Positions 27,103-36,624 are shown, numbered from the stretch's first letter. The stretch is 64,000 nt of DNA from an uncultured Lachnospiraceae bacterium (GCA_902779305.1 CACZBD010000002.1:62001-126000), one strand, 5' to 3'. Notes: a model not told the origin generated them from the sequence alone. Numbers and translations: made by a program.

Positions 27103-28100
27103 GTTTGAGAGTCTTTCTGGTGGGCGATTACAGGACCGGATCGGGTCCTGCCAATGTGACCGCGGAATATAAAAAGAGGATCGAAAACGTACGGGTTTTA
27201 AGGGCGCGTTCCAAGCCGTTCCGAGTTCTGGAGTTGCTTTTGAAAATGCCGTTTTGCGACGTTGTTCTGCTGTCCGGACATTCCGGGCAGAATGTTTATG
27301 CGATCAAGATCGCGCACAGACTGCATAAAAAGGCAGCATTTCTGATGCACGGCTGCGTGGAGCATGAAAATCAGATCAACGGGGTTCCCGATGACTATAT
27401 GACGGGGATCGAGAGAGAAGTTCTTGAAAAATCGGATGCGATCTATGCGGTTTCCACCCGCTTTGCGGACTGGCTGAAGGAGCACTATCCGCAGTATGCG
27501 GAAAAGACCTGCGCCGTTCCGAACGGGATCGATCTCATACGGGAGGCGGCTGAGCCTTCGCACAAAGAAGCGGGCAATCACACGATCTTATCGATCGGCG
27601 GCGGGATGATCAGAAAGCAGATCGTTTATATCGCAAAAGCCGTCATGATCCTAAGAGAAGATCCTGCCTTTTCGGATGCTGAGCTTGTCGTGATCGGAAA
27701 AGAAGGGAAAGACACGGAAGCGATCGATGCGTTCCCCTGTGTCAAGGATCTTGGATACGTACCGACCGAAAAAGCGATGGAACTGCTCAAAAATTCCGCG
27801 CTGTTTGTGCAGAACAGCTGCTTTGAAACCTTTGGGCTTGCGCCGATGGAAGCGCTGAAGATGGGCGCTTCGGTCCTGTTAAGCGATCAGGTCGGCGCAC
27901 TGGAGGTGTTCGGGGAAACGGAAGAAGGGGATCTGATCAGGAACACCAAAGATCCGGAAGAGATCGCAGAAAAAATGAAAAACCTGTTGCTTCGGCCAAA
28001 CCGTGAGAGGCTGCTTGCAACGATCGATACGGAGTCTGTTTCATGGGACAAAAGATGCAAGATGCTGATGCAAAAACTGCAGGAACTGGCAGAGGGATGA
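27099..28100 (+). CDS. Glycosyltransferase family 4 (GT-B)
   Basis: A 333-residue GT-B enzyme. The N-terminal acceptor domain contains GDYRTGSGPANVT and AFLMHGCVEHENQ. The C-terminal donor domain has VPNGIDL, SIGGGMIRKQI and the GT4 signature NSCFETFGLAPMEALKMGASVL, with the EX7E glutamates. Retaining transfer from a nucleotide sugar is expected. It overlaps the upstream stop by four bases (ATGA) and the downstream gene likewise. Specificity is unknown. Confidence 0.88.
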   Translation: MSLRVFLVGDYRTGSGPANVTAEYKKRIENVRVLRARSKPFRVLELLLKMPFCDVVLLSGHSGQNVYAIKIAHRLHKKAAFLMHGCVEHENQINGVPDDYMTGIEREVLEKSDAIYAVSTRFADWLKEHYPQYAEKTCAVPNGIDLIREAAEPSHKEAGNHTILSIGGGMIRKQIVYIAKAVMILREDPAFSDAELVVIGKEGKDTEAIDAFPCVKDLGYVPTEKAMELLKNSALFVQNSCFETFGLAPMEALKMGASVLLSDQVGALEVFGETEEGDLIRNTKDPEEIAEKMKNLLLRPNRERLLATIDTESVSWDKRCKMLMQKLQELAEG

Positions 28101-29239
28101 AGATCAGAAACATCTTAAACATGGTGGTGCTCCTGCTTTTGTTTGCAGGCTATTCCCTGACGTTTCTGGTTCCGAAGTTCTACGGAAAAACGGATGCGTA
28201 CGTGGGCGTTTTTGTGTTTGCGATGCTGTTCATCCTGCTGCTTGCAAACGTGAATCCTTTAGAGAGGATCAAAAAACTCGAAGTGGATCTTCTGCTTCTT
28301 GCAACCATTCTGCTCCTTTGCGGGATCAATATCATTCTGGTAAAGTCCGGCAAAGGCGCATTTTTTGTGCTGGCCGATTTCGTACTGGCATTTTATCTGG
28401 CCGGAAAACTGGTGATCAAAAAGAAGCAGGTCCTGCTCTTAAGCGGCGCTTATTTTGCCCTGCTGTTTGTCTGGCTGCTGTTCGTATACCCGAAGATGTT
28501 TGCCGAATACGGGTTCTACGGCTATAACACGAACACCGCCGCGACGTTTACGATCTACACGCTTCTGTGCGCGTTTTTGTTCGTGCAGGGGATGCGGGAA
28601 AAATACGCCATCGCCGGATTTTTCGCCGTACTCCTGATCGTAAAAGGCGTGCAGCTCGCGATGTACCACCGTGCAAGAGGCGCGTTTATCATGCTCGGCG
28701 TCTTTCTCCTGCTCTACTATGTCATTCCTTCGAAATGGTGGCTTAGGAAGGGTGTGTTCCGCGCGGTATATATTTTGGAGACGCTGGGGTCCCTGGTGTT
28801 TGTGGCAGGCTATACGCTGCTTGGAACAAAGGGTGTTAATTTCAGCATTCCGTTTTTCTACAAGGAACTGTTTTCGGGAAGGGAAGAGATCTGGAAGGAA
28901 TTTTTCCTGCTCTTTCTTGAAAAACCCATAACCGGGATCGGGACCAATGTGCAGATCAGTTCGTTCTTTGAATTCAACGTGCACAATGCGATGTATAACA
29001 TTCTGGTCGTCTACGGACTGTTTGTGTTTATCCTGACGCTTGTTCTGATCTATATGCGTCTTGAGAAAATGCGGGACAGGGCGCAAAACGACAGGGTTTC
29101 CTACTGCGCGCTCTGTATCCTGACGGCGGTGTTCTTCGAGTCGTTTTTCGATGTGGACCTGCTTTGGGTCGATTATGCCCTGAACCTGCTGGTCATCCTG
29201 ATGGTCGTCAATCATGAGCAAAATAAAGTATCTGGCTAA
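28097..29239 (+). CDS. Wzy/O-antigen ligase-like polymerase (first copy)
   Basis: A 380-residue polytopic protein with about 11 helices. A large loop near residues 225-295 carries FYKELFSGREEIWKEFFLLF, KPITGIGTN and VHNAMYNILVVYG. The pattern of an R-rich loop, PxxGxG, then HN is characteristic of the Wzy_C/O-antigen ligase superfamily, which polymerises or ligates undecaprenyl-linked repeats at the outer face. ATGA overlap with the previous gene; the SD is weak. The 30695 gene is a clear paralogue on the other side of the flippase. Confidence 0.82.
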   Translation: MKIRNILNMVVLLLLFAGYSLTFLVPKFYGKTDAYVGVFVFAMLFILLLANVNPLERIKKLEVDLLLLATILLLCGINIILVKSGKGAFFVLADFVLAFYLAGKLVIKKKQVLLLSGAYFALLFVWLLFVYPKMFAEYGFYGYNTNTAATFTIYTLLCAFLFVQGMREKYAIAGFFAVLLIVKGVQLAMYHRARGAFIMLGVFLLLYYVIPSKWWLRKGVFRAVYILETLGSLVFVAGYTLLGTKGVNFSIPFFYKELFSGREEIWKEFFLLFLEKPITGIGTNVQISSFFEFNVHNAMYNILVVYGLFVFILTLVLIYMRLEKMRDRAQNDRVSYCALCILTAVFFESFFDVDLLWVDYALNLLVILMVVNHEQNKVSG

Positions 29240-30698
29240 CAATCTGGCGCTGTTTTCCGTCAGCAATTTCGTCTCCAAGATCCTGGTGTTCCTGCTGGTC
29301 CCGCTGTACACCAATGTGCTGACCACGCGCGAATACGGGATCGCGGACGTGTTTCAAGTCACGCTCCTTCTGCTGGTGCCCGCGCTTACGGTCAATATGG
29401 GCGAGGGCGCTTTAAGGTACGGGATCGCGCAGGCGGGAAAACGCGATCTGATCCTAAAGATCGGACTCAAATATACGTTTCTGGCGTCGGCGCTCGTGGC
29501 ACTTTTGGGGGCCGCAGCAACCTGTTTTGTACCGGAAACGTACAGGTTCTTTCCGCTCTATTTTGTGATCCTTTTTGCAACGAATGCCTTATATGAGTAC
29601 CTGATCCTGTATTTTCAGGGCTGTGAGCAGGTAAAGATCGTGGTTCTTGGCAGCATTGCCTCTACGGTCATGATCATTTCCTGCAATCTTGTTTTTCTGC
29701 TCCTTGTAAAGCTCGGCTTAAGGGGATATCTCTTTTCCCAGATGATCGCCTATGCCGTGGCGGCAAGCCTGATGCTGCTCCTCGGACGAAGCGCGAAAAA
29801 GGCCGCAGGACAAGAGGATACGGCAAGTGAAGCCCCGGAAGAAGCTCCGGATGACACGGAAACCGCAGATAAACCGGGGGACAAGAAGCAGCTGGAAAAA
29901 GAACTGCTTTCCTACGGGGCTCCTTTGATCTTATATTCCACCGGAAGCTGGATCAACAATGCGTCCGACCGCTACCTTGTGCTCTACCTTCTGGGTGCTG
30001 CCGCAAACGGCGTATACGGTGTTGCCTACAAGATCCCGGCGATCCTGATGGTCTTTCAGCGGATCTTTGCGCAGGCCTGGCAGATGTCGGCCACAAAGAG
30101 CTATCAGGATTCAGAGAGCGAAGCGTTTTTCTCGATGATGTACAGGGCCTATCACACGGTCATGGTGATCGGCTGCAGCGTTCTGATCCTGCTGGTAAAG
30201 CCGGTTGCGCGATTTTTATTCCAAAAAGATTTCTACGAGGCCTGGGTCTTTGTGCCGCCGCTTCTGATCTCCGTGATCTTCGGCGCGCTGACGGGCTTTT
30301 TGGGCTCGATCAATCTGGCGCATAAGGACTCGAAGTCCATGGGGATCGCAACGTTTTCAGGCGCCGCGCTCAATGTGATCCTGAACGTGATCCTGATCCC
30401 GAAAACGGGCGCGATGGGTGCCGCGATCGCAACGGCCGTATCCTATTTTACGATGTATTTTGCGGCCCTTCTGATCACGAGAAAGCACGTCAAGATCCGC
30501 TCGAACTTTGTCAGGGATTATCTGGCTTATGTGGTCTTGATCGTACAGTCCGTCCTCATGATCAACGGAAAGGGGACCAGGCTCTATCTGTACGCTTCTC
30601 TTGCCGTGCTTTTGCTGTTCTTTATGCACATCAAAGAGATCGCGGAACTGTATGAGCGCATGAAAGGGATCCTCAAACGGAAAAAGGATGAAACATGA
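29214..30698 (+). CDS. wzx: Wzx-type polysaccharide flippase (first copy)
   Basis: A 494-residue MOP-superfamily flippase with about 14 helices. The N-terminus YLANNLALFSVSNFVSKIL and LVPLYTNVLTTREYGIADV is typical of Wzx/RfbX proteins moving lipid-linked repeats across the membrane. A hydrophilic insert between helices 6 and 7 (about residues 196-222) is rich in Glu, Asp, Pro and Ala (ASEAPEEAPDDTETADKPGD), unusual in this family. It overlaps the first Wzy-like gene by 26 bases and the second by four, so it is embedded between two polymerase-type genes. Confidence 0.9.
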   Translation: MSKIKYLANNLALFSVSNFVSKILVFLLVPLYTNVLTTREYGIADVFQVTLLLLVPALTVNMGEGALRYGIAQAGKRDLILKIGLKYTFLASALVALLGAAATCFVPETYRFFPLYFVILFATNALYEYLILYFQGCEQVKIVVLGSIASTVMIISCNLVFLLLVKLGLRGYLFSQMIAYAVAASLMLLLGRSAKKAAGQEDTASEAPEEAPDDTETADKPGDKKQLEKELLSYGAPLILYSTGSWINNASDRYLVLYLLGAAANGVYGVAYKIPAILMVFQRIFAQAWQMSATKSYQDSESEAFFSMMYRAYHTVMVIGCSVLILLVKPVARFLFQKDFYEAWVFVPPLLISVIFGALTGFLGSINLAHKDSKSMGIATFSGAALNVILNVILIPKTGAMGAAIATAVSYFTMYFAALLITRKHVKIRSNFVRDYLAYVVLIVQSVLMINGKGTRLYLYASLAVLLLFFMHIKEIAELYERMKGILKRKKDET

Positions 30699-31879
30699 TC
30701 ACTGAAAAGAGAAAAAAAGCAGGATATTTCATTCTGTTTGCGGCGATCTTTATCATGACGGCGGCGGAATGGAACGTATATGAATGGTATACAGCCGTTT
30801 CGCCCTACGGAACCCTGTTTTCTTCCGCAGCACTCATTGCATGCTTTTTCTGCTGCGTGAATGTAAAAGACGCTGTGAAGGACCCGGTCTTCTATCTGAT
30901 GGCTGCAGCGGATGTGATCGCTCTGATCAACCTGTTTCTTGTGAATTCCCATCTGGGCGCGATCTTAACCGTCGCGGACTTTCTGCTCATCTGCTATCTG
31001 GCCAACAAGATGATCGTCCCGAAACCGTTTTTTATCGTTTCTGCGGCGCTTCCGGCGTTCTATTTCTTCTACTGGACCATCGACGTCAAGGGATATTTTA
31101 AAGGCTACAATACCAATTATGGCGGGCTGATCCTGATCGGCGGCTTTGCCTTTCTGATGATCCTGATGCAGTATCTGAGGGAATATTTCCGTGAAAATCA
31201 AACGGAGAGATACAGAATCATCAAGTGGGTGCTCCTGATCCTGCAGCTGTTCTTTATCGCGCTTGGCTACAACATCATTGCCTGGTACAGAAGCCGCTGC
31301 GCTCTGGCAGGATGGGCCGTTACCGTGCTCCTGATCCTGCTTCCGAAAAAGATCTGGAAGAGCCGTGTATTGTATGCGCTTGTCTGTTTCTTTTTCACCT
31401 TCGGTGCGGTGATCACATCGGCGGTCTATGTGTGGCTCGGAAAAGTCAAAGACGTCTTTTCCATCCGCATCTTCTACAAGGATATCCTCTCCGGCAGGGA
31501 GGAACTCTGGGGAGAACTCTGGGATGCCTATCTGAAACGCCCTTTCACCGGGATCGGAAGCGCGTATGAAATGCAGGTGGACTTTATGCGCGGCATGTTC
31601 GAGGTGCATAACGGGCTTTTGGACATCCTGTTCGTACACGGGATCGCGGTGTTTATCGTAGCGTGCCTGTTTTTGTTCTTCAGGCTCTTAAAACTTCGCG
31701 AATGCGTGGAGAAAGATGAAACCGGGAAATATATCTTTGCGGCAATGGCGGCGATCCTGGTCACTTCGTTTTTCGAAAACTTTGTGATCGTTCCGCCGTT
31801 TTCCCTGCTTTTTTTGCTTCTGTTCGCCCTGATGAACAACCGGATCGAAAGGTCCTTGGACAGATCGGGCAAGGTCTAG
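30695..31879 (+). CDS. Wzy/O-antigen ligase-like polymerase (second copy)
   Basis: A 394-residue polytopic protein that shares the diagnostic loop with the 28097 product: FYKDILSGREELWGELWDAY, KRPFTGIGSA and VHNGLLDILFVHG, plus KGYFKGYNTNYGG versus FYGYNTNTAA earlier on. The two are therefore paralogues that have diverged strongly. One may polymerise and the other ligate or cap, or they may serve two different repeats. ATGA overlap with the flippase. It ends the transcription block before a fresh promoter at 31897. Confidence 0.82.
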   Translation: MITEKRKKAGYFILFAAIFIMTAAEWNVYEWYTAVSPYGTLFSSAALIACFFCCVNVKDAVKDPVFYLMAAADVIALINLFLVNSHLGAILTVADFLLICYLANKMIVPKPFFIVSAALPAFYFFYWTIDVKGYFKGYNTNYGGLILIGGFAFLMILMQYLREYFRENQTERYRIIKWVLLILQLFFIALGYNIIAWYRSRCALAGWAVTVLLILLPKKIWKSRVLYALVCFFFTFGAVITSAVYVWLGKVKDVFSIRIFYKDILSGREELWGELWDAYLKRPFTGIGSAYEMQVDFMRGMFEVHNGLLDILFVHGIAVFIVACLFLFFRLLKLRECVEKDETGKYIFAAMAAILVTSFFENFVIVPPFSLLFLLLFALMNNRIERSLDRSGKV

Positions 31880-31896
31880 GCGAAAGAGGCAAAATT

Positions 31897-31905
31897 TGAT
31901 ATAAT
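31897..31905 (+). promoter_or_regulatory. Extended -10 promoter inside the glycan region
   Basis: TGA followed by consensus TATAAT (31900-31905), 27 bases before the next ATG; no clear -35. Marks a likely new transcript starting with the PglF-like gene. GGGGAA at 31922-31927 provides the ribosome site. Confidence 0.6.
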
Positions 31906-31932
31906 AAATCAGTTAGGCATCGGGGAAGCATT

Positions 31933-33846
31933 ATGAAAGAAAAATGGATCCAAAACAGACAGATCGCCTTAAGAAGGGCGGTACTGATCATATATGACAT
32001 TATGGCCGTATCACTTGCGACCTATCTCGGACTGATCGCAAGGTTTGATTTCAGACCCGGAGACATTGCGGACAAGCGCTTTATCGATACTGCGTGGAAT
32101 TATCTTCCCGTCAGCATCGTGCTCACGCTCATCATCTTCTGGATCTTCAAGATGTACCAGAGCCTCTGGGAATTTGCCGGCGCGCATGAAGCCATCAACA
32201 TCAGTCTTGCCTGCTTCTTATCCGCGCTCTCGCAGATGCTCATCGTTCATATGGTCCTGAAATGGAAGTATCCGAGAAGTTCTTACGTGTTCTACGGGGG
32301 CTTTCTGCTGGTCCTGGTTGCGATCAGCCGCTTTTTCTACAGGGCATTGCGGGCCTTTGTCGAGAAACGGACGGCCGGCGCGCAGGCGGTCAACGTCATG
32401 GTGATCGGTGCCGGAGAGGCCGGCAACTCCCTGATCCGGGAAATGCGTTCTTCCAGTTACATCCAGAAAAACGCGCTCTGTGTGATCGATGACGACAAGA
32501 GCAAGACCGGAAGTTATATCCACGGCGTCAAGGTCGTGGGCGGCAGGGAAAAGATCCTCGAGAATGTGGCCAAGTACCACATCGATGAGATCATCATCGC
32601 GATCCCGTCCGCCAAAAGATCGGCGATCCGCGAGATCCTGGAGATCTGCAAACAGACGAAATGCGAGCTGAAGACGCTGCCCGGCATTTACCAGCTCGTG
32701 AACGGCGAAGTGAACGTCTCCCAGTTAAGAAAAGTCGACGTGGCCGATCTTCTGGGGCGTGAACAGATCCAGGTGGATCTTGAATCCATCATGGGCTACG
32801 TCAAGGACAAAGTCGTGCTCGTAACGGGCGGCGGCGGTTCCATCGGTTCGGAGCTTTGCAGACAGCTTGCGGCCAACCGGCCCAAACAGCTGATCATTTT
32901 CGATATCTATGAAAACGGCGCTTACGATATCCAGCAGGAACTCAGGCGTTCCTATCCGGATCTGCACCTGGAAGTGCTGATCGGATCGGTCAGAAACAGC
33001 AGAAGAGTCAACCGGATCTTTGAGATCTATCATCCGGATATCATCTATCATGCGGCGGCGCACAAGCATGTCCCGCTGATGGAAGACAGTCCGAACGAGG
33101 CGATCAAGAACAATGTGCTCGGAACCTGGAAAGTCGCGGAAGCCGCGGTAACGTACGGGGCCGAGAAATTCGTCATGATCTCCACGGATAAGGCGGTCAA
33201 TCCCACGAACATCATGGGCGCGAGCAAGCGGATCTGTGAGATGATCGTGCAGGCATACAACAAAAAAGGAAAAACGGATTTTGTTGCGGTCCGTTTCGGA
33301 AATGTCCTCGGCAGTAACGGCAGTGTGATCCCGCTGTTCAAGAAACAGATCGCGGAAGGCGGACCCGTTACGGTCACGCATCCGAACATCATCCGCTATT
33401 TCATGACGATCCCGGAGGCGGTTTCTCTGGTGCTGCAGGCGGGCGCCTATGCAAAAGGCGGAGAGATCTTCGTGCTGGAGATGGGAGAACCGGTCAGGAT
33501 CCTCGATCTGGCCATCAACCTGATCCGGCTGTCCGGTTATGTGCCCGGCGAAGATATCCAGATCAAATTTACGGGCTTAAGACCCGGCGAGAAGCTCTAT
33601 GAGGAGATGCTCATGGAGGAAGAAGGGCTGCAGGAGACGGCCAACAAGCTGATCCACATCGGGAAACCGATCGAGTTCAACGAGGAGGAATTCTTCAGGC
33701 AGCTGAATGAACTGAAAGAAGAGGCGTATGAGGAGGCGGATCAGGAAGAGATCCGTACCTGGGTCAAACGCCTGGTACCGACATACATGCTGAAGGCCGA
33801 TGAAAAGCACCCGGTCGTGGATGCCGCGGTCCATATCAACGATTAG
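31933..33846 (+). CDS. Membrane-bound UDP-GlcNAc 4,6-dehydratase, PglF/CapD-like
   Basis: A 637-residue protein with four N-terminal helices (to about residue 110) and a CoA-binding-like Rossmann domain (VMVIGAGEAGNSL near 155). The dehydratase domain follows, with VLVTGGGGSIGSELCRQL near 295, AAAHKHVPLMEDSPNEAI, ISTDKAVNPTNIMGASKR near 417-434 and TGLRPGEKLYEEM. In the long PglF/WbpM class the catalytic tyrosine is replaced by Met, as here (MGASK), and water elimination uses Asp/Lys. Product: UDP-2-acetamido-2,6-dideoxy-4-keto-glucose, the substrate for the adjacent aminotransferase gene. Confidence 0.92.
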   Translation: MKEKWIQNRQIALRRAVLIIYDIMAVSLATYLGLIARFDFRPGDIADKRFIDTAWNYLPVSIVLTLIIFWIFKMYQSLWEFAGAHEAINISLACFLSALSQMLIVHMVLKWKYPRSSYVFYGGFLLVLVAISRFFYRALRAFVEKRTAGAQAVNVMVIGAGEAGNSLIREMRSSSYIQKNALCVIDDDKSKTGSYIHGVKVVGGREKILENVAKYHIDEIIIAIPSAKRSAIREILEICKQTKCELKTLPGIYQLVNGEVNVSQLRKVDVADLLGREQIQVDLESIMGYVKDKVVLVTGGGGSIGSELCRQLAANRPKQLIIFDIYENGAYDIQQELRRSYPDLHLEVLIGSVRNSRRVNRIFEIYHPDIIYHAAAHKHVPLMEDSPNEAIKNNVLGTWKVAEAAVTYGAEKFVMISTDKAVNPTNIMGASKRICEMIVQAYNKKGKTDFVAVRFGNVLGSNGSVIPLFKKQIAEGGPVTVTHPNIIRYFMTIPEAVSLVLQAGAYAKGGEIFVLEMGEPVRILDLAINLIRLSGYVPGEDIQIKFTGLRPGEKLYEEMLMEEEGLQETANKLIHIGKPIEFNEEEFFRQLNELKEEAYEEADQEEIRTWVKRLVPTYMLKADEKHPVVDAAVHIND

Positions 33847-33867
33847 GCAGTAAAGGAGAAAAGGCAA

Positions 33868-34998
33868 TTGAGTGACAGGATCTATCTGTCTTCCCCGACC
33901 ATGCACGGGGAGGAACTGAAATATGTACATGAAGCATTTGACACCAACTGGGTGGCTCCGCTCGGTCCGAACGTCAATGCGTTTGAAAAGGAATTTGCGG
34001 ACTATCTCGGGGAAGGGGTCCATGCGGCCGCGCTTTCATCGGGGACGGGGGCGATCCATCTGGCCCTGATCTTGGCGGGTGTCAAAAGAGACGACATCGT
34101 GTTCGGATCCGACTTGACTTTTGCGGCCACGGTCAATCCCATCACCTATCTGTGCGCAAAGCCGGTATTCATCGACAGCGAGGAAGAAACCTGGAACATG
34201 GATCCTGCGGCGCTTGAAAGGGCGTTTTCACTGTATCCCAAAGTCAAGGCCGTGATCAGTGCAAACCTTTACGGAACGCCCGCAAAACTGAAGGAACTCT
34301 CAGACATCTGTAAGGAACACGGCGTTCCTTTTATCGAAGATGCCGCGGAATCTTTGGGATCCAAATATCAGGGCAGACAGACCGGTCTGTTCGGCGATAT
34401 CGGGATCTATTCTTTTAACGGGAACAAGATCATCACCACCTCCGGCGGCGGCATGCTCGTATCCCGCGATGAAAACGTGACGAAAAAGGCCACCTTCCTT
34501 GCAACACAGGCCAGAGAACAGGCAAGGCACTATGAACATAAAGAGATCGGCTTCAATTACCGCATGAGCAATGTCATTGCGGGGATCGGCAGGGGACAGA
34601 TGCTGCACCTTGAGGAACACATCGCCCTCAAGAAAGCGATCTATTTCCGCTATCAGGAAGCATTTGCGGATATCCCGCAGATCAAAATGAACCCGTATCT
34701 TAAGGACAGCGAACCGAACTTCTGGTTAAGCTGCATGACGGTCGACACGGCCTGCGAAGTAAAACCTTTGCAGATCATGGAAGCCTTCGATAAAGAAAAC
34801 ATCGAATGCAGGCCGATCTGGAAGCCGATGCATCTGCAGCCGGTCTATGCTTCCAACGGATTTGTCAAAGCAACCGATGGTCCAAGTGTTTCAAGACGCG
34901 TCTATGAAAGCGGACTGTGCCTGCCTTCCGACATCAAGAATACGGAAGAAGATATGGCTAAGATCATCGGAATTGTCAGAGGGTGTTTTCGGAAATGA
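33868..34998 (+). CDS. DegT/DnrJ/EryC1 sugar aminotransferase, PglE-like
   Basis: A 376-residue PLP enzyme that aminates the C4 keto group of a nucleotide sugar. SSGTGAIHLAL, FGSDLTFAATVNP, EDAAESLGSKYQGRQTG and FNGNKIITTSGGGML are the family blocks; Lys187 in the last forms the Schiff base. It opens with YLSSPTMHGEELKYVHEAF and ANWVAP-like TNWVAPLGPNV, typical of the PglE/LegC/PseC branch. With the upstream dehydratase this gives UDP-4-amino-4,6-dideoxy-GlcNAc (inference). The start is TTG, with AAGGAG ten bases upstream and no better ATG nearby. ATGA overlap with the next gene. Confidence 0.9.
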   Translation: MSDRIYLSSPTMHGEELKYVHEAFDTNWVAPLGPNVNAFEKEFADYLGEGVHAAALSSGTGAIHLALILAGVKRDDIVFGSDLTFAATVNPITYLCAKPVFIDSEEETWNMDPAALERAFSLYPKVKAVISANLYGTPAKLKELSDICKEHGVPFIEDAAESLGSKYQGRQTGLFGDIGIYSFNGNKIITTSGGGMLVSRDENVTKKATFLATQAREQARHYEHKEIGFNYRMSNVIAGIGRGQMLHLEEHIALKKAIYFRYQEAFADIPQIKMNPYLKDSEPNFWLSCMTVDTACEVKPLQIMEAFDKENIECRPIWKPMHLQPVYASNGFVKATDGPSVSRRVYESGLCLPSDIKNTEEDMAKIIGIVRGCFRK

Positions 34999-35666
34999 TC
35001 TATCAAAAAGCGGTTAAACGGTTTCTGGATATTCTGATCTCATCGCTGGTGATCCTGCTGCTTTGCTGGCTGTATGCTATTCTTGCCCTGCTGGTCAGAA
35101 CAAAGCTCGGAAGTCCCGTGCTCTTTCATCAGGACAGGCCCGGAAAGGACGGGAAGATCTTCCCGATGTACAAGTTCCGCTCCATGTCCGATGAGCGGGA
35201 TGCTGACGGAAATCTGCTTCCGGATGAAAAGCGCCTGACGCCTTTTGGGAAGAAGCTTCGCGCAAGCAGTCTGGACGAACTGCCGGAACTGTTCAATATC
35301 CTGAAGGGCGATATGAGTCTGATCGGCCCGAGGCCGCTTTTGATCCGTTATCTGCCGTATTATACGAAAGAGGAATTCAGACGCCATGATGTCAGGCCGG
35401 GACTGACCGGTCTTGCGCAGATCAACGGCAGGAACGCGCTCGGCTGGGAAGACCGCTTTGCCTATGATCTTCAGTATGTGGATCATCTGACTTTTGCCAT
35501 GGATGTAAAGATCGTTCTGCAGACGGTCGGGAAGGTCCTGAAAAGATCGGGATCTCTTTCGGGAGATGCGCAGACGGTCATGGATTTTGACGCATACCGG
35601 AAAGAACAGGTCGAAAAAGGCGTCATGAACGCATCGGACCTGGTTGGAGAAAAAGAGCATGAATAA
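34995..35666 (+). CDS. Small phosphoglycosyl transferase, PglC-like
   Basis: A 223-residue monotopic initiating transferase: a single re-entrant hydrophobic segment (RFLDILISSLVILLLCWLY), MYKFRSMSDERD, the catalytic SSLDELPELFNIL (Asp-Glu), MSLIGPRPLLIRYLPYY, PGLTGLAQINGRNALGWEDRF and a C-terminal extension. PglC-type enzymes place a diacetamido or 4-amino-dideoxy sugar phosphate on undecaprenyl phosphate, which fits the adjacent dehydratase and aminotransferase. The ATG at 34995 overlaps the previous stop (ATGA); a GTG at 34983 is possible. It overlaps the next gene by eight bases. Confidence 0.92.
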   Translation: MIYQKAVKRFLDILISSLVILLLCWLYAILALLVRTKLGSPVLFHQDRPGKDGKIFPMYKFRSMSDERDADGNLLPDEKRLTPFGKKLRASSLDELPELFNILKGDMSLIGPRPLLIRYLPYYTKEEFRRHDVRPGLTGLAQINGRNALGWEDRFAYDLQYVDHLTFAMDVKIVLQTVGKVLKRSGSLSGDAQTVMDFDAYRKEQVEKGVMNASDLVGEKEHE

Positions 35667-36624
35667 GATCGCGCTGTTTGAGCATCCGCTCAAATCAACG
35701 CCCGTAGTCTGTCTGTCCGGGCAGTACAGCGACAATCGAATCTGGATCAAGCGGGACGATCTGATCCCGTTCAGTTTCGGCGGCAACAAGGTCAGAAAAG
35801 CTGCGGAATTCTACAGCGTGCTGCAGGAAAACGGAGCGGACCTTGTCATGACGTACGGAAGCAATACCAGCAATCACTGCAGAGTGATCGCAAACCTTGC
35901 TTTTGCCTTAGGGATCCGCTGCCATATCATTTCCCCGGAAAGCAAGGGGGAGGATTCCTTCAACCGTCTGATCGTGGAGCGCTTCGGCGCGACCGTGGAA
36001 ACCTGTCCCGTGGAAGAGGTATCGCAAACGATCGATGCCGCCATGGAGCGTTTCCGGAAAGAAGGGGCAAACCCTTACTTTATCATGGGCGGCGGACACG
36101 GTATAAACGGAACGAACGCCTATGTGAAGGCTTATGAGGAGATCCTGCTGCAGCAGCTGGAATACGGGGTCGGATTTGACTGCATCTTTCATGCTTCCGG
36201 TACGGGATCCACACAGGCGGGACTGACCTGCGGCAGGCTTACGCATCTTGCGGCGGGTAAGAAGTGTCCGAAGGTAGTCGGCATCAGTATTGCGCGTGAA
36301 GCGCATCGCGGCAGGAAAGTGATCCGGGAGAGCATCGCGGAATTTTTAGGAACGCAGGATGCGAAACTGTACCGGGACGAGGAACTTCTGTTTACGGACA
36401 AATACCGCCTCGGCGGATACGGCAGCTACAACGAGGAAGTCACGCACCTGATCGGCAAGGTCATGAGTCATGAGGGGATCCCCATGGATACGACCTATGT
36501 GGGAAAAGCGTTTTACGGCATGATCAAATATCTGCAGGCAAAGAAGATCAAAGGACGGGACATCCTGTTTTTGCATACCGGCGGAACACCGCTGTATTTT
36601 GACCATCTGAAAGGACTGTTATGA
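35659..36624 (+). CDS. PLP enzyme of the ACC deaminase/D-cysteine desulfhydrase family
   Basis: A 321-residue fold-type II PLP protein. IWIKRDDLIPFSFGGNKVRK places the PLP lysine at Lys44. TYGSNTSNHCRVIANLA, ASGTGSTQAGLTCG and LFLHTGGTPLYFD are the phosphate-loop and C-terminal family motifs. Known members deaminate ACC or desulfurate D-cysteine; others act on D-amino acids. Here the gene is locked between PglC (8-base overlap) and an ATP-grasp gene (4-base overlap), so a role in making or modifying an amino acid attached to the glycan is inferred. The ATG at 35659 has GGAG nine bases upstream. Substrate unknown. Confidence 0.85.
   Translation: MNKIALFEHPLKSTPVVCLSGQYSDNRIWIKRDDLIPFSFGGNKVRKAAEFYSVLQENGADLVMTYGSNTSNHCRVIANLAFALGIRCHIISPESKGEDSFNRLIVERFGATVETCPVEEVSQTIDAAMERFRKEGANPYFIMGGGHGINGTNAYVKAYEEILLQQLEYGVGFDCIFHASGTGSTQAGLTCGRLTHLAAGKKCPKVVGISIAREAHRGRKVIRESIAEFLGTQDAKLYRDEELLFTDKYRLGGYGSYNEEVTHLIGKVMSHEGIPMDTTYVGKAFYGMIKYLQAKKIKGRDILFLHTGGTPLYFDHLKGLL

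Noticed and set aside
28439..29326. Long reverse-strand open frame (295 codons) opposite the first Wzy-like gene
   Set aside because: The forward frame has clear membrane-protein features and Wzy loop motifs. The reverse translation is rich in Arg, His, Gln and Asp with no hydrophobic or domain pattern, as expected from an antisense shadow.
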